From: Chlamydia ibidis 10-1398/6
GTDB taxonomy: Bacteria; Chlamydiota; Chlamydiia; Chlamydiales; Chlamydiaceae
Reading direction: 5' to 3'
Assembly (NCBI RefSeq): GCF_000454725.1
Contig: NZ_APJW01000002.1
Coordinates: forward strand, 270,576-334,575
DNA length: 64,000 bases
Below are positions 9,735 to 19,931 of the stretch, piece by piece. A model generated the notes under the pieces. It did not search any database. It was not told the DNA's origin and saw nothing but the letters and a program-made list of their open reading frames with translations. Made by a program: the position numbers and the translations under genes. The first letter of the stretch is position 1, and every line of letters begins with the position of its first letter.

Positions 9735-11074
9735 AGGTTTCCTCCAGACATTTTCTTTCTCATTTGTTCTATTTTATCTTTCGTCATACCTTTAAAAAAC
9801 TTTTTGGATTGCATCATCTGTTTGCGGAACTGATTTACATCACCGAGAGTTAACCCACAACCGGAAGCTATCCTCTTCATGCGACTCATACTCAAATCCA
9901 CTTTCTCCTTTCTTTCTTCAGGAGTCATAGACAAGATAATCGCTTCAGTTTTTTTCATATGTTTTTCAGATTGTTCCATCTCCTGATCAGTAGGTCTAGC
10001 CCCTCCTAAACTTGGCATCATGCTCATAAGTTTACGAAGTGGTCCCAGACGACGAAATGCCATCATCTGTTTGTGGTAATCTTCATAAGTGAAGGTAGCA
10101 GTCATAAGCTTTTTCCCAAGTTCTTCATTTTCTTCTTCGGAAATACACTCCTGCATCTTCTTTACAAAGTGTACCGTATCACCCATACCAAGGATCCGGT
10201 CGGCCATAGACTCAGAGTTAAAAGGACGCAAATCAAGAATTTTCTCTCCGCACCCTTCAAACTTTATTGGTTTAGCTAACAAACTTTTCATTGAAAGAAC
10301 GGCACCCGCACGAGCATCTCCATCAGTCATAGAAAGCACAACACCCGTAAGATCTAACTTGTCGTCAAATGCCTTTGCTGTTGCGACAACATCTTGTCCC
10401 ATGGCTAGATTCATAACAAATAATCTCTCACAAGCATGCACACACTTCTGGATTTCAACGAGCTCTTCCATAAGAGCTTCATCAACATGCAAACGTCCGG
10501 CTGTATCAATCAAAACTAAGTCATGACCATGAGCTTCAGCATACGCTAAAGCCTCTGCAGCTGTTTTTTTTGGATCTTGAAATTCACTTTCATAAAAATC
10601 TGCTTGCGTTTGTGAAATCAAATTTTTTAATTGCTCCACAGCAGCAAAACGTTTCAAATCACAAGAAACAACAAGCACTTTTCGAGCTTTTTTCTCTCGA
10701 ATTAAATAAGCGGCAAGCTTAGCACACGTTGTCGTTTTTCCAGCCCCTTGTAAACCGCAGAACAGAACTACCGCAGGATTACCCTGAAGGACAAGATCTT
10801 CGCGACCATCTCGAAGAAGATCAACTAATTCTTCATGTAAGCAACGAATAAACTGCTGTCCAGGAGAAACATCCTTCCAAATCTCGTTGCCAAGAATCTT
10901 TTCACGAACCTTAGCAATAAAAGATTTAACAACATGGTAATTCACATCAGCATCAAGAAGAGCCAATCGCACTTCTCTTATAGATTCACAAATATTCTCT
11001 TCGGTAATTCTACGTGAAGAAACCAAAGAAGAAAAAACAGACGATAGTTTTTGTGATAATGAACTGATCATCAT
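9725..11074 (-). CDS. ffh: signal recognition particle protein Ffh
   Basis: The SRP54-type GTPase that binds 4.5S RNA and signal sequences and delivers ribosomes to FtsY at the membrane. The 449-residue protein has an N domain (residues 1-90), P-loop CGLQGAGKTTTCAKLAAYL near 108, DTAGRLHVDEALM near 190, a TKAFDDKLDLTGVVLSMTDGDARAGAVLS stretch near 235-265 in two blocks, and a Met-rich M domain after 300 (LMSMMPSLGG, MSRMKRIASGCG, FRKQMMQSKKFFKGM). TKxD, the usual G4 motif, appears as SMTD: a conservative change. Two adjacent ATGs (11074 and 11071) could serve as start. It lies between prmC and rpsP. Confidence 0.95.
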   Translation of the reverse strand: MMISSLSQKLSSVFSSLVSSRRITEENICESIREVRLALLDADVNYHVVKSFIAKVREKILGNEIWKDVSPGQQFIRCLHEELVDLLRDGREDLVLQGNPAVVLFCGLQGAGKTTTCAKLAAYLIREKKARKVLVVSCDLKRFAAVEQLKNLISQTQADFYESEFQDPKKTAAEALAYAEAHGHDLVLIDTAGRLHVDEALMEELVEIQKCVHACERLFVMNLAMGQDVVATAKAFDDKLDLTGVVLSMTDGDARAGAVLSMKSLLAKPIKFEGCGEKILDLRPFNSESMADRILGMGDTVHFVKKMQECISEEENEELGKKLMTATFTYEDYHKQMMAFRRLGPLRKLMSMMPSLGGARPTDQEMEQSEKHMKKTEAIILSMTPEERKEKVDLSMSRMKRIASGCGLTLGDVNQFRKQMMQSKKFFKGMTKDKIEQMRKKMSGGNLWR

Positions 11075-11083
11075 TCAGAAAAA

Positions 11084-11947
11084 TCAAGAATAATTGCAAA
11101 ACGATACAGCATTACATCCATGATTTTCAAGAAAAAAAATCCTATCCAATCCCGATAGATCTTGGTAAACTTCTCCAACAACCCCTAAATCAGAAAAAAT
11201 TTTTTTAACAATCGCTCCTTGTTTGTAACCGATTTCTAACCAAGCTACTCCTTTAGGACGCAGCACAGAAGAAAGTTGACAAGCGATTCTTTCATAAAAT
11301 TCAATTCCTTTGGATCCAGCCACCAGAGCTTTCCAGGGCTCGTGACACCGAACTTCAGGGTCTGTATGAAAAATTTCATTCAATGCTAAATAAGGAGGGT
11401 TACAAACGAAAGCATCTGCCAAATCAGTGTAAGGAGCAAATAAATCTCCCATTAATACTTCCACCGAAAGCTGATTTTTCTTAGCATTGCATTTTGCTAG
11501 TTCAACAGCTTTTGGACAAATATCCGAAAGGACTACGTCTAGGTTGGGACAAGCTTTCTTAATCGCCAACCCCAAACACCCACTACCACAACATACATCA
11601 TAAAAAAGCTGTATTTCAGGATGCCTTCTGATGTATTGAATAATTCTATCTGCAAGTAGTTCGGTTTCCATCCTAGGTATTAACACGTTAGTGTTGACTT
11701 CTAACTCTAACTCTAAAAATCGCACTTCTCCGTGAATATAAGCTAAAGGTACATGGCAGGCACGCTTACCAAGACGGAGCCAGTATTCTGATAACTTGGC
11801 TGTGGAAATGGAGATTTCAAAAAGCATACACCTAGAAGCTATGCCCAAGCAATCCATTAACAGATACTCAGCCTCCATCCTAGGATTCGCTATCCCATGA
11901 TAATCCAGGTACTTTTCTGCCTCACTAAGAATCTTCTTTACTTCCAT
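11084..11947 (-). CDS. prmC: peptide chain release factor N5-glutamine methyltransferase
   Basis: Methylates the Gln of the GGQ loop in release factors; the neighbouring prfA product is its substrate. Seen: an N-terminal helical region ([18 protein letters not shown]), [29 protein letters not shown], the S-adenosylmethionine loop [14 protein letters not shown] near residue 120, and the catalytic NPPY motif in [12 protein letters not shown] near 185. I choose ATG at 11947 (287 residues, overlapping prfA by 23 bases). An upstream ATG at 12007 would add 20 hydrophobic residues with no family counterpart. It was formerly called hemK. Confidence 0.92.
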   Translation of the reverse strand: MEVKKILSEAEKYLDYHGIANPRMEAEYLLMDCLGIASRCMLFEISISTAKLSEYWLRLGKRACHVPLAYIHGEVRFLELELEVNTNVLIPRMETELLADRIIQYIRRHPEIQLFYDVCCGSGCLGLAIKKACPNLDVVLSDICPKAVELAKCNAKKNQLSVEVLMGDLFAPYTDLADAFVCNPPYLALNEIFHTDPEVRCHEPWKALVAGSKGIEFYERIACQLSSVLRPKGVAWLEIGYKQGAIVKKIFSDLGVVGEVYQDLSGLDRIFFLENHGCNAVSFCNYS

Positions 11948-13007
11948 GCTGTAAACGCTGATGATGAGCATGACTGACCAAAGCCGTGGTAATAGCATCC
12001 AAATCACCCTGCATAACTTTATCCAAGTTATAGAGAGTCAATCCAATTCTATGATCAGTTACACGGTTTTGTGGGAAATTATACGTGCGAATCCTCTCAG
12101 AACGATCTCCGCTACCAACTTGAGATGATCGCATAGCCGAAGCTTCTTTCTGACGCTTTTGCACTTCCGCATCTCGAATACGCGCTTTTAAAATACGCAT
12201 TGCCTTGGCCTTATTTTTATGCTGACTACGCTCATCTTGACAACTGACTACGACTCCCGTAGGCAGGTGGGTAATACGAACAGCGGAATCTGTAACATTG
12301 ACATGCTGCCCTCCAGCACCAGAAGCCCGGAAAGTATCTATTTTTAAATCCTTCTCATCAATAACGATATCTTCTTCTTCCGGAGCTTCGGGCAGCACAG
12401 CTACAGTAATAGCCGATGTGTGCACACGACCTTGAGTTTCAGTTTCTGGAACTCTTTGCACCCTATGCGTACCAGCTTCATACTGCAGAAAACGTTTTAC
12501 CGCCCCTCCAGAAATACCCATGACATACTCTTTATATCCTCCAAGATCTGATTCGGAAACTGAAAGAACCTCGCACTTCCATCCCTTGCTGTTGGCATAA
12601 AAATGATACATCCTCACACAGTCACCAACAAACAAAGCAGCTTCATCGCCACCGGTGCCGGCTCTCAATTCCATAATAACATTTAAATCATCATCAGGAT
12701 CAGGAGGGACTAACAAACTTTCGAGAGTTTTATATAACTTTTCGAGATCTACTTTTTCGTTGGCTATGCCTTCTTCTAACATAGCAATCATTTCAGGATC
12801 TTTCTCTAACTGCAAGGCTTTACGATCATCCTGAATTATCTTTTCTAACTGAAGAGATTCCTGGTAGACATTTTTAAGCTCTGTAAGACGTGCATGTTCT
12901 TTACTCAAAGCACTGTATTCTTTCGGATCATTGAATATATCAGGACTCGAAATCTGAAGCTCGACTTCTTCTAAACGTTTTAAATACTCGAGGATTTTTT
13001 CTTTCAT
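11925..13007 (-). CDS. prfA: peptide chain release factor 1
   Basis: RF1 recognises UAA and UAG and triggers peptide release. The 360-residue length matches the family. Seen: the coiled N-terminal domain (residues 1-100), [19 protein letters not shown] near 110, the GGQ loop in [19 protein letters not shown] near 225-245, and [14 protein letters not shown] near 300. The start is ATG at 13007. It is the first gene of the minus-strand cluster and overlaps prmC, whose product methylates the GGQ glutamine. Confidence 0.96.
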   Translation of the reverse strand: MKEKILEYLKRLEEVELQISSPDIFNDPKEYSALSKEHARLTELKNVYQESLQLEKIIQDDRKALQLEKDPEMIAMLEEGIANEKVDLEKLYKTLESLLVPPDPDDDLNVIMELRAGTGGDEAALFVGDCVRMYHFYANSKGWKCEVLSVSESDLGGYKEYVMGISGGAVKRFLQYEAGTHRVQRVPETETQGRVHTSAITVAVLPEAPEEEDIVIDEKDLKIDTFRASGAGGQHVNVTDSAVRITHLPTGVVVSCQDERSQHKNKAKAMRILKARIRDAEVQKRQKEASAMRSSQVGSGDRSERIRTYNFPQNRVTDHRIGLTLYNLDKVMQGDLDAITTALVSHAHHQRLQHGSKEDS

Positions 13008-13324
13008 GAATTATTGTTCCCTAATGAGCAACCGGACTTTGTCTTATGATAAACACAAAGCCACCCCACTCTAAACCAAAACAAATCACCTAATCTATCT
13101 GTTCGCAAAAGAAGAAAACCAAAGAACCTGAGAGAAAGAAACTCACACCCGAACCTCTAAAACAGACAGAATAAGCACAATCTCGACCAAGTCACGCCAA
13201 AAGCCGAACCAAATCTATGCCACTGAAAGTACAAAAAGAGCGGAAGACGACTGACAAGACACTAGACTCGCTGCAAATAAAATCCGACTGCTTTTAGAAA
13301 CAACAGTCGGAAACGAAGAGTTGT
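13008..13324. other. intergenic region upstream of prfA, downstream of rpmE
   Basis: The 317 bases hold no convincing ORF. Both flanking genes are on the minus strand. The segment is A/C rich on the plus strand with many short purine runs. I see no strong stem-loop followed by T, and no clear promoter pair, although the prfA transcript must start here unless it reads through from rpmE. Confidence 0.3.
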
Positions 13325-13651
13325 TTATTTTTTCTTTTTGCTTACAGCTCTTTTCTTACTTTTAGAAACAACAGCATCCTCACTAACCTGAGTCTGCTGA
13401 ACAGGAACTTTTAAGCTACTATAGCGCTTCAAGAACTTATCTACACGACCTTCTGCATCCACAAACTTCTTGCTTCCTGTAAAGAAAGGATGAGAAGAAG
13501 ATGACACGCTTACATAACATACGGGATACTCTTTTCCCTCAAAGACTTCTGTTTTTTCGCTTTGATATGTAGATCCACAAACAAACTTATAACCCGTAGA
13601 AGAATCCACAAATAAAACTTGTCGATACTCAGGATGAGTGTTCTTTTTCAT
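13325..13651 (-). CDS. rpmE: 50S ribosomal protein L31 type B
   Basis: A 108-residue L31. The pattern [20 protein letters not shown], then [12 protein letters not shown], then [31 protein letters not shown] in sequence is that of the type B (zinc-free, YkgM-like) form, because the CXXC zinc pairs of type A L31 are missing. A Ser/Lys-rich tail of about 25 residues ([13 protein letters not shown]) extends beyond the normal end. In some bacteria type B replaces the zinc form in low zinc; here it seems to be the only copy in view. It is divergent from the secreted unknown at 13733. Confidence 0.94.
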   Translation of the reverse strand: MKKNTHPEYRQVLFVDSSTGYKFVCGSTYQSEKTEVFEGKEYPVCYVSVSSSSHPFFTGSKKFVDAEGRVDKFLKRYSSLKVPVQQTQVSEDAVVSKSKKRAVSKKKK

Positions 13652-13732
13652 ATTGACAACTCCAAAATCACCGTCTTAGTATATAGAAAACACACGACGA
13701 CACACTAAAGGAAGAGTCTACTGAAACCGACC

Positions 13733-14500
13733 ATGAAAAAGCAAGAAAAAACACTGTTATCAGCTCTGTTTCAAAGGCTTTTTATTATAATAACGGTTTC
13801 ATTACCCTGTTGTGCTGAAGCAAGTAATTTCTTGACAATTAAAAATCAGGTATTTTTTGCTCACACAGGCGACTACGTAGTATTTGCAAAAGGCTCTCAA
13901 AGGTTCTTTCTCGCTGTCAAATCTGTGGACAATACGGGTGCATGGATAGAATTAATAGAATTTCCATCTTTGTGCTATACGGATCGATGTCTACTAGAGA
14001 ATGGTTCTTGGAAACTTCTTGTCCATCAACTGACTTCGCATAAAAAAGTGTTTTTAATTCACCTCCCCAAAAATGAAGCCCACTCTGTATTCTCTTTAGA
14101 CCAGGAATCTAATGTTTGGAATTTCACTTCCCCCGGGGCCGCTCCTATTTTTTTAAACACTCTTCTATCACTCGAACTATCTCCAGCACCACAACAACTA
14201 ATAAAAACACAAGGAAAAGATAGAAGACCCTGGTCACCAACTGTTTCCGTACAAGGGGAAAAGACATCTAATCTCTCCGCTCAAGCATGGCATGCTCTTT
14301 GGCCGAAAGGTTCTTCTCTCCTGTCTGACAAAAATGTTTTAATATATTTCACGTCTACAAGTATATCTCCCTTCCCTCTATGGATAAGTATAGAAACATC
14401 CAAGGGCCACATTATCGTCAGAGCAATTGAACTAGGAAAGGATATAACATCCCCCTACCCATCAGCTAATCTAACTACGAAAAATCCTTCTAAAACCTGA
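13733..14500 (+). CDS. secreted protein of unknown function, chlamydial (CT021-like by position)
   Basis: A 255-residue protein with an apparent signal peptide: charged MKKQEK start, hydrophobic LFQRLFIIITVSLPCC core and a possible cleavage near CAEASN (residues 28-32). The Cys pair in LPCCAEA could also be a lipobox-like site, but the spacing is not canonical. The mature part is rich in beta-type hydrophobics, Ser and Thr and has no motif I recognise. It lies between rpmE and lepB, the place of CT021 in C. trachomatis as I remember it. Likely periplasmic or envelope-associated; function unknown. Confidence 0.7.
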   Translation: MKKQEKTLLSALFQRLFIIITVSLPCCAEASNFLTIKNQVFFAHTGDYVVFAKGSQRFFLAVKSVDNTGAWIELIEFPSLCYTDRCLLENGSWKLLVHQLTSHKKVFLIHLPKNEAHSVFSLDQESNVWNFTSPGAAPIFLNTLLSLELSPAPQQLIKTQGKDRRPWSPTVSVQGEKTSNLSAQAWHALWPKGSSLLSDKNVLIYFTSTSISPFPLWISIETSKGHIIVRAIELGKDITSPYPSANLTTKNPSKT

Positions 14501-14593
14501 AAAAGCAGGGGCCTTGCGATTTTGTACCGCATTGGACTATAAAGGATGAACTTGATTTAAAAATAACATATATAATCTTCAGTAGGCATCCCC

Positions 14594-16477
14594 ATGAGGC
14601 ATCCTCTTTCTTTGAATAAGAGTCGTCAAATTCTTCGCTCCTCTTTTAAGCTGTTCAAAAGCAAGAAACTATCAAAATTACCAGACACACATGTTCGTTT
14701 AGGAAAATTACTTGAACAGCTGGAAGATGCCATATTTCAACAAGATCAAGAACTTGCTTCAAGCCTCGCCGAAGAAGTTCAGCAAATATCTAGAGGGATT
14801 CCTTTAACTTTTTCAGATAGAGCTCTTGAAGTTATCAAGGCCTTATTATTCGCAGCTACCATAGCCTTTGTCATTCGGCAATTTTGGTTTGAACTTTATG
14901 AAGTTCCTACAGGTTCTATGCGACCGACTATCCTCGAACAGGACCGGATTCTCGTATCGAAAACTACATTCGGCTTACACATCCCTTTCAAAGAACAGCC
15001 TTGGGGATTTAACCCTAAATCCATTACACGTGGTGGATTGGTTGTGTTTACAGTTGGTAATCTACCCATTCCAGATTCAGACACAAAATATTTTGGCTTT
15101 ATTCCTGGAAAAAAACGCTATATCAAAAGGTGTATAGGGAAACCCGGTGATACTCTATATTTTTACGGAGGAAAAATATATGGAGTTGATAAGGATGATA
15201 AGCCCATCCAATTTCCAACCGAGTATGGATTGAATGAGTTATATCATGTGCCCTATATTTCTTTTGATGGCTCCACAGAAATAACATCGCATGAGAATAC
15301 GGCTGAAGTATACTTTAAGCAAATGTACCAACCCTGTGGAAAAATTTCCTTACCTCAGACATCTTACGGACAGTTTTTCCATAAAAATTCCTGGACCGAT
15401 GATACTCCGGATAAATTAAAAGAGCCTCATACTACTCCTGTTAGCTACGCAGACCTGTTTGGAATTGGAAACTATGCCATGGTTAGAATTCTTACTCATA
15501 AACAAGCCCTGCTTCTGCACCACATTATAGAACAACCATCATCAGCATATTTAGAAATATGCCATACTCCCAATGTTTCTTATCCTAAACCAACTATACA
15601 CCGTTACGGACAAACTCTGATACCAGCAATCAGACCGATGACTGCCCTACTCCCTTTACGAAAGGAACATATACATCTGATTCGCAATAACCTCACTACT
15701 TCGAGATTTGTTGTCGAAGATGGTTTGGCTTACAAATATCATCCGTTTTCAGCAAGACAATCTCACTCGTCTAAAATATTCGCGCTATCTTTCCCTGATA
15801 TTCCCAATGGGTGCTATGAATACTGTAAAGGCCAAGCTTACAAAATAGGATTCGGAGGAATACGGCATAAGTTAAAATCCTCACACCCTTTAATGCAGCT
15901 AACAGATACGAAAGTTATCGAATTATTCAATTGCGGGATTAATTTTAATTCTATTTTCTCACCAAATAATCCAAAGCAGTCCCCTCTTCCTAATCGGTAC
16001 GCATTCTATAATCAAGGTAATCTATATATTATGAACGCTCCGGTTTTTATTAAAAATGACCCTTCTTTACAGAAATTTACAGAATTAGAAAAACACAGGC
16101 AAAGTGCATCTAGAAATGCTGAACCATACATTGCCTTCATTGATCGCCCTATTCTACCAGATTTAGAACAAGATTTTATTGAGTTTGTTAAAAATTTTGG
16201 AATACGCGTACCAGAAGACCATGTATTAGTTTTAGGTGATAATTATGCAATGAGTGCTGATAGCCGAGAATTTGGTTTTGTTCCAGTGAAAAACCTTTTA
16301 GGAGCCCCCTTATGGACGTTTTGGCCATTTGGCCATTTCAATCATCTAGCAAGTGTACCTGCACCTACTACATTCCCTGGTTATCTTGTTAACGGGATAG
16401 CTATCTGCTTGTTCCTAGGATTGATTGGACGTTGTTACTACCAACGAAAACGTAGATTCTTCCGGAAATACAATTAA
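14594..16477 (+). CDS. lepB: signal peptidase I with a very large insertion
   Basis: The membrane-bound serine/lysine protease that removes signal peptides. A membrane anchor lies at about residues 80-98 (ALEVIKALLFAATIAFVI). The catalytic Ser is Ser108 in VPTGSMRPTI; the general-base Lys is Lys178 in KRYIKRCIGKPGDTLYF; the box E motif GDNYAMSADSREFGFV starts near 548. A C-terminal membrane segment (YLVNGIAICLFLGLIG, about 596-612) is also predicted. Typical enzymes are 180-325 residues; here about 365 residues are inserted between the Lys box and box E, giving 627. I recall the same length in C. trachomatis CT020, so this is a family trait. It converges on ileS at a shared hairpin. Confidence 0.95.
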   Translation: MRHPLSLNKSRQILRSSFKLFKSKKLSKLPDTHVRLGKLLEQLEDAIFQQDQELASSLAEEVQQISRGIPLTFSDRALEVIKALLFAATIAFVIRQFWFELYEVPTGSMRPTILEQDRILVSKTTFGLHIPFKEQPWGFNPKSITRGGLVVFTVGNLPIPDSDTKYFGFIPGKKRYIKRCIGKPGDTLYFYGGKIYGVDKDDKPIQFPTEYGLNELYHVPYISFDGSTEITSHENTAEVYFKQMYQPCGKISLPQTSYGQFFHKNSWTDDTPDKLKEPHTTPVSYADLFGIGNYAMVRILTHKQALLLHHIIEQPSSAYLEICHTPNVSYPKPTIHRYGQTLIPAIRPMTALLPLRKEHIHLIRNNLTTSRFVVEDGLAYKYHPFSARQSHSSKIFALSFPDIPNGCYEYCKGQAYKIGFGGIRHKLKSSHPLMQLTDTKVIELFNCGINFNSIFSPNNPKQSPLPNRYAFYNQGNLYIMNAPVFIKNDPSLQKFTELEKHRQSASRNAEPYIAFIDRPILPDLEQDFIEFVKNFGIRVPEDHVLVLGDNYAMSADSREFGFVPVKNLLGAPLWTFWPFGHFNHLASVPAPTTFPGYLVNGIAICLFLGLIGRCYYQRKRRFFRKYN

Positions 16478-16504
16478 AGAGGGTTACTAACACCCTCTTT
16501 AATT
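16472..16504. terminator. bidirectional terminator between lepB and ileS
   Basis: AATTAAAGAGGGT (16472-16484) and ACCCTCTTTAATT (16492-16504) make a perfect 13-bp stem with a 7-base loop. Because the ends of the stem are A- and T-rich, each strand carries a GC-rich stem followed by T, the layout of an intrinsic terminator in both directions. It overlaps both stop codons. Confidence 0.85.
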
Positions 16505-19500
16505 TCTACCAGTCATAGAAATCTCCATTACAGCAGTCTGCCCATTGATATCCCACTCCTCGCCTATCACATGATCTGTAAACTCATATTGAGTAACCAA
16601 TGTTTCTTCACAAATATATGAATGATATTGTGAAAATGCATCCTTTACTAATTGTGAAGTACTAATTTTTAAAGAAATACGGTCAGAAACATGAAGTTTC
16701 AAATTACGTCGCATTGTATTAACTTTATTTACAATTTCTCTGGCAATAGCTTCTATGACCAATTCATTGGAAAGTTGACAATCTAGTACTACAGTGAACA
16801 ATGAAGAATTTCTAGCTACATATCCTTCCTGAGTTTGCCAAGAAATGATCACATCATCGAGGTTTAGAACAACTTTTTGACAGTCTAAAGAGATCGTATG
16901 AAATTTTTTCTCTAGAAACTCGTGAATCTCATTTTGGGACATTTCATTAAGAAGGGCCTGAACCTGCTTCATTTTAGAACCTACTTTTTTCCCTAAGGAA
17001 CGAAAATTAGGCTTAATGATTGCAGTAACAAATTCTGGAGCTTCCTTGTAGAGAGTAACCTTCTTAATATTAAGTTCTTCGGATATCAACGACTCGAAAT
17101 TCAAAATATCATCTAAACGATCTTTAGGCCCGATAATATAAAAATTCGCTAAAGGTTGACGTACCTTTAACTTATGCTCTTTCCTTAACGAGTGACCTAG
17201 AGCCACGATATCACGGACGTCACTCATGCGTGTCTCTAAATCCAGACATACCTTAGAGAGGTCAACAAGAGGAAAGTCACATAAATGTACAGACTCCTCC
17301 ATATCATCCGTTCTAATCTGCTGATAAATATCCTCAGCAATGAATGGGATAAAAGGAGCTATTACCTTACAAAAAACTGTCAAAACTTCATATAAAGTGA
17401 AAAAAGCAGCCCTTCTATCAGGCGTATCTTTTGCTTCCCAGAAGCGTCTACGACAACGCCTAATATACCAATTAGTAAGATCGTCTATAAAAATAACAAA
17501 CGGATTTACTGCAGTATTTAAATTATACACCTCCATGCTACTGCGAACTTTTCCAACCACAGTATAGAGATTAGAAAGAATCCAACGATCTATATCTGTA
17601 TAGCAGCATTCTTCATAAGATATGCTTGGAGAAAAATTGTAAAGTTCGGCGTACGTTTTATAAAACGATAGAACGTTGGTCAACGGCAAAAGTACCTGCT
17701 TTAAAATAGCCTCGACACCTTTATCAGAAAAACGTAAATCTTCAGCCTTAACAACCACACTATTTAGAAGATACAAACGTAATGCATCTGCACCATAAGT
17801 ACGCATAATACCCATAGGGCTTGGATAATTACTTAATCTCTTAGACATCTTATTGCCATCTTCTGCCAGGACAATGCCATTAACTATAGCATTCTTAAAT
17901 GGGGGTTGATTGAATAATGCAGAAGATATGACGGTTAAAGTATAAAACCAACCACGAGTTTGATCGAGTCCCTCGGCAATAAAATCCGCTGGAAACGCTT
18001 TCTCTGTGTTCTCTTGGTTTTCAAAAGGATAATGATTTTGAGCATACGGCATGGCCCCAGAATCAAACCAGCAATCAAATACATAAGGAACACGACGGAA
18101 AATTTTTCCGTCCTTGATAATTTCTAACTCGTCGATAAAATGGCGATGCAAATCATTAATCCGCTCACCGGTTAGTTGCTCTAACTCTTGGATACTGCCA
18201 ATAACTATAATTTCACCGTCAGAACTTTTCCAGATGGGAATCGGGGTTCCCCAATAGCGATTTCTGCTAATTGCCCAGTCCCGGGCTCCGTCAAGCCATT
18301 TACCAAATCTACCCTCTTTAATATGGTCAGGAACCCAATGAATCCTCCTATTTGCGTGAATCATACTGTTTTTGATTTTTTCAACAGACACAAACCAAGA
18401 ATTGACTGCCTTATAGATTAAAGGCGCATCTGTTCTCCAACAAAAGGGATAACGGTGCATAATTGTGCCATGGTGAAACACTTTTCCTAAGTTTTTCAAG
18501 AATTTAATAATTAACTTGTCGCAATCTTTAATATATTGGCCATTATAATCGGGTACCTCTTCAGTAAAGCAGCCATGATTATCAACTGGGCATACTACAG
18601 GAACATTATGGTCCTTACATACAAAAAAGTCGGCCTCGCCGAAAGCAGGAGCCATGTGTACCACTCCCGTGCCTTCACTTTCTTCTACAAAAGCTCCTGG
18701 AAGCACTAAGAATGCGCCTTCTTCTCGCTTGGAACTAAAGTAATCAAAAAGAGGATAATAACTCCTTCCTAGTAACTCTTCTCCTAAAAAGGACTCCAAA
18801 ATATCATAAGAATTAGCGTCTAAAAACCATCGAGATAAACATCCGCTTCCTAAAATATATTCTTCTCCAGAAAGCTTATCCCTAATACGTACGTAGGTAA
18901 TTTCTGGATTAACAGCGACAGCCATATTGGATACCAAAGTCCATGGTGTCGTTGTCCATACCAAAAGAGAAGCATGATCATCACAAATCGCAAACTTGAT
19001 AACTACCGAAGGATCGGAAACCTCCTTATAATTCTGCCCTGCTTCAAAGTTAGATAATGGTGTACCCAACTTAGTCGAAAAAGGAACAACTTTAGTCCCT
19101 TCGTACACCAACCCCCGATCATAAAGAGCACGGAATACCCACCAAACACTTTCCATAAAAGTGGTATCCATAGTTTTCCAAGTGGCGGAGAAATCTACCC
19201 AACGCCCTAAACGCCTGATATATTCTTGCCACTCGTTAACATAACGAGACACAATATTCCGACACTCTTCGTTAAAAGCTGCAATACCGAAGTTCTCAAT
19301 AGCTCCCGGTTCTGTCAAATTTAAGGATTTCTCAACTTCATACTCAACAGGAACACCATGACAATCCCATCCAAATCTTCTAGGAACATAGTTACCATCC
19401 ATTGTTGCGTATCGACCAACCACATCTTTAATAGTGCCAGCTAAAAGATGGCCATAATGAGGTAATCCTGTCGCAAATGGAGGGCCATCATAAAAAGAAA

Positions 19501-19621
19501 ACAAAGGGCTCCCTTGACGATTAAGTAAAGTTTTCTGGAATATGTTCCTTTCTGCCCAAAAATTAAGAATCTTTTCCTCTCTCTGAGCAAGGTTTTCCTT
19601 GTTATCACAATCCTCTTTCAT
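16499..19621 (-). CDS. ileS: isoleucyl-tRNA synthetase, long (eukaryote-like) form
   Basis: Charges tRNA-Ile and edits misactivated valine. At 1040 residues it is about 100 longer than E. coli IleS. Seen: the HIGH motif as GLPHYGHLLAGTIKDVVGRY near residue 52-70, the editing domain (about 190-400, with VWTTTPWTLVSNMAVAV), the GWFYTLTVIS helix near 550, and the KMSKS loop as KMSKRLSNYPSP near 592. PHYGH and KMSKRLxNYP are the type 2, eukaryote-like forms, a group associated with natural resistance to mupirocin; the resistance is an inference from the family. The start ATG at 19621 is the first codon of MKEDCDNKENLAQREEKIL. It converges with lepB. Confidence 0.96.
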   Translation of the reverse strand: MKEDCDNKENLAQREEKILNFWAERNIFQKTLLNRQGSPLFSFYDGPPFATGLPHYGHLLAGTIKDVVGRYATMDGNYVPRRFGWDCHGVPVEYEVEKSLNLTEPGAIENFGIAAFNEECRNIVSRYVNEWQEYIRRLGRWVDFSATWKTMDTTFMESVWWVFRALYDRGLVYEGTKVVPFSTKLGTPLSNFEAGQNYKEVSDPSVVIKFAICDDHASLLVWTTTPWTLVSNMAVAVNPEITYVRIRDKLSGEEYILGSGCLSRWFLDANSYDILESFLGEELLGRSYYPLFDYFSSKREEGAFLVLPGAFVEESEGTGVVHMAPAFGEADFFVCKDHNVPVVCPVDNHGCFTEEVPDYNGQYIKDCDKLIIKFLKNLGKVFHHGTIMHRYPFCWRTDAPLIYKAVNSWFVSVEKIKNSMIHANRRIHWVPDHIKEGRFGKWLDGARDWAISRNRYWGTPIPIWKSSDGEIIVIGSIQELEQLTGERINDLHRHFIDELEIIKDGKIFRRVPYVFDCWFDSGAMPYAQNHYPFENQENTEKAFPADFIAEGLDQTRGWFYTLTVISSALFNQPPFKNAIVNGIVLAEDGNKMSKRLSNYPSPMGIMRTYGADALRLYLLNSVVVKAEDLRFSDKGVEAILKQVLLPLTNVLSFYKTYAELYNFSPSISYEECCYTDIDRWILSNLYTVVGKVRSSMEVYNLNTAVNPFVIFIDDLTNWYIRRCRRRFWEAKDTPDRRAAFFTLYEVLTVFCKVIAPFIPFIAEDIYQQIRTDDMEESVHLCDFPLVDLSKVCLDLETRMSDVRDIVALGHSLRKEHKLKVRQPLANFYIIGPKDRLDDILNFESLISEELNIKKVTLYKEAPEFVTAIIKPNFRSLGKKVGSKMKQVQALLNEMSQNEIHEFLEKKFHTISLDCQKVVLNLDDVIISWQTQEGYVARNSSLFTVVLDCQLSNELVIEAIAREIVNKVNTMRRNLKLHVSDRISLKISTSQLVKDAFSQYHSYICEETLVTQYEFTDHVIGEEWDINGQTAVMEISMTGRN

Positions 19622-19893
19622 ACACTGAACCGCTTCGTATTTAAGATAAAATCCAAAAGAACCTAAGAATACCGTAATTTTACAACGGAAGAAGACCTTT
19701 CACAAAAGGCACTATCTAGCGACGCTCAATACTAATATACAACAAGAAATACATACAAGGTTAGGATACATAGGACATATAGATACTATCCTAGCATCCT
19801 AAAATCTTTACCTTAGCTATGGCCTAACTACCAATATATCCATCAAAATAATCAAGGATATTTTTTTAAAATATTATCAGGACATTCTGGCTA
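19622..19893. other. intergenic region between ileS and the tmRNA promoter
   Basis: No ORF. The region is AT-rich and must contain the ileS promoter on the minus strand; I could not pick a convincing -35/-10 pair for it. Nothing else stands out. Confidence 0.3.
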
Positions 19894-19922
19894 TTGCATA
19901 AAAGCAAAGAAAGATCTAGAAT
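19894..19922 (+). promoter_or_regulatory. promoter of ssrA (tmRNA)
   Basis: TTGCAT (19894-19899), 17 bases, TAGAAT (19917-19922). The first base of the mature tmRNA is at 19932, nine bases after the -10, so transcription would start at or within two or three bases of the mature 5' end. Confidence 0.7.
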
Positions 19923-19931
19923 GTCCCCCTT

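Noticed and set aside
10073..10526. Plus-strand ORFs opposite ffh
   Set aside because: Antisense shadows of a clear Ffh coding frame.
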